The position numbers were made by a program, and so were the translations under genes. A stretch of DNA of 64,000 nt from Xenorhabdus vietnamensis (lineage in GTDB: Bacteria; Pseudomonadota; Gammaproteobacteria; Enterobacterales; Enterobacteriaceae). The notes under the pieces were generated by a model. The model saw only the letters and a list, made by a program, of their open reading frames with translations, made no database searches and was not told the origin of the DNA. Position 1 is the stretch's first letter. Each line of letters starts with the position of its first letter. Shown here piece by piece: positions 60,061 through 64,000 of this stretch. Location: contig NZ_MUBJ01000002.1 in the NCBI RefSeq assembly GCF_002127535.1, forward strand, positions 29,234 through 93,233. The letters run 5' to 3'.

Positions 60061-60885
60061 ATGTACCATGTTGTTGCTTCAGATTTAGATGGCACTTTAT
60101 TGTCTCCCGACCATAAATTAACCCCGTATACCAAGGAAACTCTGAACTTGCTGACGGAGAAAGGAATTCATTTTATTTTCGCAACAGGGCGCCATCATAT
60201 TGATGTGGGACAGATCCGTGATGGGCTGGGCATTGATGCTTATATGATCACTTCCAACGGTGCAAGAGTTCACAATACTCAGGATGAATTAGTATTCAGC
60301 CACAACTTAGATCCTCAGATTGCTCATGATTTGTGTTTATTGGAGTTTGATAATCCCAATATCCTGACTAATTACTTCAATAATGATGATTGGTTAATGA
60401 ATAAGGACGCTCCTGAGCAAGAGGAATTTTTTCAGGAGTCAGTTTTCCATTACCAGCTTTTTCAACGCGATAGTTTTCCCACTGATGGTGTGTGCAAGGT
60501 TTATTACACCAGTGAAGATCATGATTATTTGGTGGATTTGGAAGAGAGGATTAAAGCGCGTTGGGGGGCAAGGGTCAATGTCAGCTTTTCACTGAGAAAT
60601 TGTTTAGAAGTGATGTCGGGTGGTGTTTCTAAGGGTCATGCGTTGGAGCAAGTTTGTCAAGCGATCGGATACCAATTGAGTGACTGCATTGCTTTTGGCG
60701 ATGGCATGAATGATCAGGAAATGTTGAGTGTGGCAGGTAAGGGCTGCATTATGCAAGGAGCGCACCAGCGCTTGAAAGACATCCTGCCTGATATGGAAGT
60801 TATTGGTTCCAATGCTGATGATGCCGTTTCTTGTTATTTGCGGAAAATGTATCAAGTTGAAAGCTATTTGAAGCTAATAATCTGA
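60061..60885 (+). CDS. yigL: HAD-family sugar/pyridoxal phosphatase YigL
   Basis: This 274-residue Cof-type (IIB) HAD phosphatase has motif I VASDLDGTLLSPDH, motif II TSNGA, a lysine in GGVSKGHAL and motif IV IAFGDGMNDQEML. E. coli YigL dephosphorylates pyridoxal phosphate and sugar phosphates and is induced by SgrS for phosphosugar detoxification. Some insertion in the cap domain makes it eight residues longer. It is the last gene in E. coli-like order. Confidence 0.93.
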   Translation: MYHVVASDLDGTLLSPDHKLTPYTKETLNLLTEKGIHFIFATGRHHIDVGQIRDGLGIDAYMITSNGARVHNTQDELVFSHNLDPQIAHDLCLLEFDNPNILTNYFNNDDWLMNKDAPEQEEFFQESVFHYQLFQRDSFPTDGVCKVYYTSEDHDYLVDLEERIKARWGARVNVSFSLRNCLEVMSGGVSKGHALEQVCQAIGYQLSDCIAFGDGMNDQEMLSVAGKGCIMQGAHQRLKDILPDMEVIGSNADDAVSCYLRKMYQVESYLKLII

Positions 60886-60896
60886 ATAATTGTTTG

Positions 60897-60927
60897 AAAA
60901 CAGCATCCGATATGGTGCTGTTTTTTA
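60897..60927 (+). terminator. Intrinsic terminator after yigL
   Basis: AAAACAGCA and TGCTGTTTTTT form a stem around a 10-base loop with a T-run, 11 bases after the yigL stop. Confidence 0.85.
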
Positions 60928-60962
60928 TGCCATGATAGGCGTTTTCTCAGTCATACTCCCAG

Positions 60963-61361
60963 TCACATTTGATAAACCCCCTGCCGTGTAATATAGAAAA
61001 TCGCAAAATAGATTTGGATAAATGCATAGGCACAAATCATTGCATATAGGCGATTAAAAAAGCCGTTATTAGAGAGGGAAAAAACAGAAAAAGTCCCAGT
61101 GTGATGATTGTGATAAATATTAGGATTGATTTTCGATTAAAAAAGTCAATAAGCTTGCCAATAAAAGGGGTTAAGAAAAGAATAAAGATAGCGAAAAACA
61201 TGGCAGTTGTGGCAAGGAATTCAGGCTCACCTGAGGTATTGCTGATATACCACAGAATAAGTACATTCCGATAGAAACGGCAACTGACAAAAAGAAAGTT
61301 GGATATCAAAAAAAATGCTATCAAAAACCAAGTCCGCCCGGAAAAAAATAGATATTTTCAT
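60963..61361 (-). pseudogene. N-terminal remnant of an MFS transporter, frameshifted
   Basis: On the minus strand, three frames together spell the first four helices of a major-facilitator transporter: ATG 61361, then SGRTWFLIAFFLISNFLFVSCRF, TPFIGKLIDFFNRKSILIFIT, and finally SNNGFFNRLYAMICAYAFIQ and IYFAIFYITRQ. Joining the frames needs two single-base changes, one near the A4/T7 runs at about 61344-61358 and one in the A6 run (plus strand) at 61079-61084. A stop at 60963-60965 follows helix 4 and the remaining two thirds are absent. No start or ribosome-binding site is convincing. It is almost certainly non-functional. Confidence 0.7.
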
Positions 61362-61693
61362 ATCTATACTAATGATTTTGCATAAATAACATAATTAATT
61401 ACTTTTATAAAATGAATCATAATCTAACCTAGGTTAATAATAGAATAATTAGTTTTGTTTTTCTGATCAAATTATACATAACTTTGATATGTGCTAGAGA
61501 TATTTATGTTGTTTATTTTTATAATTTTGCATTTGGAAGCGTTTTTTAACTTACTATCTAATAATAGCATGAATAAGAAGGTGTTAATCAGGTCATAATT
61601 TATTATAGACTTTAAAATATAAATAAGTATAAAATTTACCATAATTTATAGTTTGCCTGATTTTCTTTTATATAAATTCAATAAAGAGACATT
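61362..61693. other. AT-rich intergenic region before the DUF805 gene
   Basis: This 332-bp, very AT-rich stretch has no supported ORF, no strong hairpin and no repeat that I recognise. The promoter of the DUF805 gene should lie in its right part. Confidence 0.5.
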
Positions 61694-62047
61694 ATGAATT
61701 GGTATCTTAGTGTTTTAAAAAATTATGCTGAGTTTTCAGGGCGTGCGCATCGTAAAGAATATTGGATGTTCCGTTTATTTGATATTATTATATCTGTGGC
61801 CTTATTTATACTTGGAACAGCAATTAATGAAAGTGCTGGTTTTGGATTATTGGTTGTTTATGGAATTTTAACTCTTATTCCAAGTCTGGCTGTAGCAGTG
61901 CGCCGCCTTCATGATACTAATCATTCTGGGTGGTGGTTATTGATGACCCTGATTCCATTTGCCAATATTGTTTTATTAATATTTTTCTTCCTGGAAGGAA
62001 CGACTGGCGATAATGATTTCGGAGAAGATCCGAAAAAATTACCCTAA
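61694..62047 (+). CDS. DUF805 inner-membrane protein
   Basis: This 117-residue DUF805 (YhaH/YhaI-type) protein begins MNWYLSVLKNYAEFSGRAHRKEYWMF, the family hallmark, followed by three hydrophobic segments (about 29-46, 49-68 and 80-98). It contains the conserved AVAVRRLHDTNHSGWWLL loop and a short acidic tail (TTGDNDFGEDPKKLP). Function is unknown. ATG 61694 has AAAGAGA upstream. It is monocistronic, with its own terminator, in the non-conserved right end of the window. Confidence 0.88.
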   Translation: MNWYLSVLKNYAEFSGRAHRKEYWMFRLFDIIISVALFILGTAINESAGFGLLVVYGILTLIPSLAVAVRRLHDTNHSGWWLLMTLIPFANIVLLIFFFLEGTTGDNDFGEDPKKLP

Positions 62048-62100
62048 TGTCTCAGGGTATATATAGTATGAATTAAAAGTTTAGTTTGCCATATAATATA

Positions 62101-62134
62101 AAACGCCACTTCATCCTTTAGTGGCGTTTTTTTA
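62101..62134 (+). terminator. Intrinsic terminator after the DUF805 gene
   Basis: A perfect 10-bp stem, AAACGCCACT / AGTGGCGTTT, with a 9-base loop continues into a T7 run, 53 bases after the stop codon. Confidence 0.92.
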
Positions 62135-62270
62135 TTTTTGCTAATTGTATAATTTATTTCATTGATTTCTTTTTGAGAGAATAAATTTTTTATAAAAATA
62201 ATTATGTTCTTTGCATAAATAATTTATTTGGAATATAGTGCTTGCGATATTAAAATAAGGAATATTATTT

Positions 62271-62702
62271 ATGAATGGCTTACGCCTTGCTTACTACAAA
62301 TTATCTCCAGAACTATTGCAGGGGTTCCGTGCGGTAAAAGAAGGGTTGGAAAAAAGCTCGCTAGATTTACTGTTGATTGAATTGATCTATTTGCGTGTAT
62401 CTCAAATCAACGGTTGTTCTTTCTGTTTAAACAAACACTCTCAAACTTTGAGAGAACACCAAGAAACAGAACGTCGGTTAGCTGAATTAGCCGGATGGCG
62501 GGTCAGCAGTCAGTTTAGTCCACGTGAAAAGGCGGCGTTGGAGTGGGCTGAAGCTCTTACTCATGTAGTGACGACACACGCAGACGATTATGCCTATTTA
62601 CCTTTGAAAGACTATTTCAAAGATCAGGAAATTTCTGATTTGACTTTTGCGATTGCGCTGATGAATGGGATGAATCGTCTTGCAATTGGTATGCGTCAGT
62701 AA
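62271..62702 (+). CDS. Carboxymuconolactone decarboxylase/AhpD-like protein
   Basis: This 143-residue CMD-family protein has the AhpD-like redox signature INGCSFCLNKHSQTL: Cys49, Cys52 and His56, with Glu37 upstream, the arrangement used for peroxidase or disulfide chemistry in AhpD proteins. The C-terminal half (SPREKAALEWAEALTHV...FKDQEISDLTFAIALMNGMNRLAIG) is typical of the family. The physiological substrate is unknown. The ATG is preceded by AAGGAAT. It stands alone between the DUF805 gene and an ERIC-derived repeat. Confidence 0.88.
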   Translation: MNGLRLAYYKLSPELLQGFRAVKEGLEKSSLDLLLIELIYLRVSQINGCSFCLNKHSQTLREHQETERRLAELAGWRVSSQFSPREKAALEWAEALTHVVTTHADDYAYLPLKDYFKDQEISDLTFAIALMNGMNRLAIGMRQ

Positions 62703-62724
62703 CGTGGTATTATTTATTCTTCAA

Positions 62725-62790
62725 TATATCCTTCGTCTTTCAAGTTGCAGTGCGTCAATAAAGCTGCAACTTGAAGGAAAAAGGGGATAT
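62725..62790. repeat. Internally deleted ERIC-type element
   Basis: This 66-bp near-palindrome begins TATATCCTTCGTC and ends GGGGATAT. A perfect 12-bp stem TTCAAGTTGCAG (62739-62750) / CTGCAACTTGAA (62764-62775) surrounds a 13-base loop. The ends match ERIC ends, but the 60-bp centre is lacking. It sits between convergent genes and could also fold as a terminator. Confidence 0.7.
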
Positions 62791-62793
62791 GTT

Positions 62794-63999
62794 TTATTTG
62801 GCTCTTTTACATATCAACCAATAATTTATTAATCCTACCAGTATTATGGCAGACATTATCAATGGCGTTTGCTCGGCAAGGCTGGATTCCAGCAACGCAC
62901 CAAAACCAAGATATCCAACCGGCACCGAAAGAAATCGCGTAGAGGAAAATAGAGTCATTATTCTGCCAAACAAATTTTCTGGTACTTGACGTTGCATCAG
63001 AGTGACTTCGACTGGCCCGGTAAAACCAATACAAATGCCAATAGCAAAAAGCTGGGTAAATAAGGCATATTGCTCATTAAATTGGCTCATAGATATCAGG
63101 CACAGGGTAAATAAGCTATAACCAGTAATGATAATGCGATTGCTGGAAAAATATTTGCCATAAACTCCATATAGTAATGAAGAGAGTGTTGTTCCCACGC
63201 CAAAGCAAGCCATTGAGACACCGAGGCTTAAAACAGAATTAAACTCTTGCTTATTCACATAGGGTAAATAAACAATCAGAAATGGAGTGATCACAAAATT
63301 CACTATTGCACTAATGAGAAGTACGGCAAAAATCTCTTTCTCAGAAGTAATGTATTTGAATGCTTCAAGAAAATAATGATGTGGCAGGGTGGGAGTTTTA
63401 ATCACTTGATGGATATTAGCGACAAAATGTTTTTTCAGGATGATCAGTCCCAATGCAACGACTAAAAAACTCACTGCATCGAAATACAGGGCGTTGATCG
63501 TACCGAACATAGCAATAATCAGTGAGCCAATGATGGGACCGATCAGATCACAAATATTTTCAATAGTACTGTTTATCCCATTGATTAACTCATTCTCGCT
63601 TTTATTCTGTTTGATCCCTTTTGCTAGCATGACGTCTTTCGCCAAGCGCCCTGGAGAATCTAAAACAGTGGAAAATATCAGTAAGACAGCCAGCAGGTAA
63701 AAATGCAGGATATCCATAGTGTAAAACACAGGGATCAGCAGCACACTGAGAAAATTTACCAAATCAGATAACAGGGAAATGCGGTATGCTCCGTATTTAT
63801 CCACCAATTGGGCATTAAAGAAAACAGAAAAGAGCAGGGGAAGGATTTTTGCAGACATCACAGAGGCAACTAATAGTGGGCTGCCGGATATTTCCAAGAT
63901 CAACCATGGAATGGCAATTTCGGTAATGGCGTTTCCCAAAATAGAAACGCCATTTAATGCCAATAATCCACTAACCTGAAAAGGTATGCGTCTGGTCAT
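62794..63999 (-). CDS. MFS transporter (DHA3-type), start at window edge
   Basis: This 401-residue major-facilitator protein has about twelve hydrophobic helices. An MFS_3/DHA3-like layout is visible: ITEIAIPWLILEISGSPLLVASVMS in helix 1-2, an acidic loop after helix 2 (AQLVDKYGAYR), STVLDSPGRLAKDVML after helix 4, and STRFLSVPVGYLGFGALLE late in the protein. Relatives are drug or siderophore exporters, but the substrate is not predictable. The ATG at 63999 is the penultimate base of the window, so an upstream start or ribosome-binding site cannot be judged. Confidence 0.8.
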   Translation of the reverse strand: MTRRIPFQVSGLLALNGVSILGNAITEIAIPWLILEISGSPLLVASVMSAKILPLLFSVFFNAQLVDKYGAYRISLLSDLVNFLSVLLIPVFYTMDILHFYLLAVLLIFSTVLDSPGRLAKDVMLAKGIKQNKSENELINGINSTIENICDLIGPIIGSLIIAMFGTINALYFDAVSFLVVALGLIILKKHFVANIHQVIKTPTLPHHYFLEAFKYITSEKEIFAVLLISAIVNFVITPFLIVYLPYVNKQEFNSVLSLGVSMACFGVGTTLSSLLYGVYGKYFSSNRIIITGYSLFTLCLISMSQFNEQYALFTQLFAIGICIGFTGPVEVTLMQRQVPENLFGRIMTLFSSTRFLSVPVGYLGFGALLESSLAEQTPLIMSAIILVGLINYWLICKRAK

Positions 64000-64000
64000 G

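Overview
The window is chromosomal DNA of a gammaproteobacterium in the Enterobacterales, with fairly low GC and very AT-rich intergenic gaps. Gene order follows the Escherichia coli stretch from the end of an rRNA operon (tRNA-Asp, tRNA-Trp) through ilv, rep, rho, the enterobacterial common antigen (ECA) operon, hem/cya, xerC-uvrD, corA, pldA-recQ-pldB and yigL. Protein divergence, AT-richness, ERIC-type repeats and missing E. coli genes (ppiC, aslA/aslB, rhtB/rhtC) suggest a Morganellaceae-type insect or nematode associate such as Xenorhabdus or Photorhabdus. That placement is inference.

Layout. 1-3268: two tRNAs, hdfR, maoP with a candidate maoS macrodomain site, and comM. 3862-13170: the branched-chain amino acid block, with ilvL leader and attenuator, ilvG (intact)-ilvM-ilvE-ilvD-ilvA, then divergent ilvY/ilvC. 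13224-14339: a class II histone-deacetylase-like amidohydrolase where E. coli has ppiC. 14913-22480: rep, gppA, rhlB, trxA and rho, with a 907-bp gap before rho. 22810-35802: the complete 12-gene ECA operon. 36207-38234: thrP (yifK) and four tRNAs (Arg, His, Leu, Pro).

38235-39021 holds the small RNA glmZ with a sigma-54 promoter and three GlrR-like boxes. 39022-43164 is hemCDXY, read leftward. 43883-49101 is cyaA (TTG start, CRP site on its promoter), cyaY, lptM, dapF and yigA. 49098-54001 is xerC, yigB, uvrD (LexA box) and corA. 54103-60885 is rarD, yigI, pldA, recQ, pldB and yigL. From 60886 onward the E. coli-like order ends: a frameshifted MFS transporter remnant, a DUF805 membrane protein, an AhpD/CMD-like protein, an ERIC-derived miniature repeat, and an MFS transporter reaching the window edge.

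Most genes are housekeeping with confident assignments. I found no prophage, CRISPR array, intact insertion sequence or toxin cluster. The points most worth checking are regulatory or structural: maoS, the glmZ control region, a long palindrome in the wecA leader, unexplained structured gaps before rep and rho, a tandem repeat between tRNA genes, ERIC elements at three stages of deletion, and the homopolymer-frameshifted MFS pseudogene.
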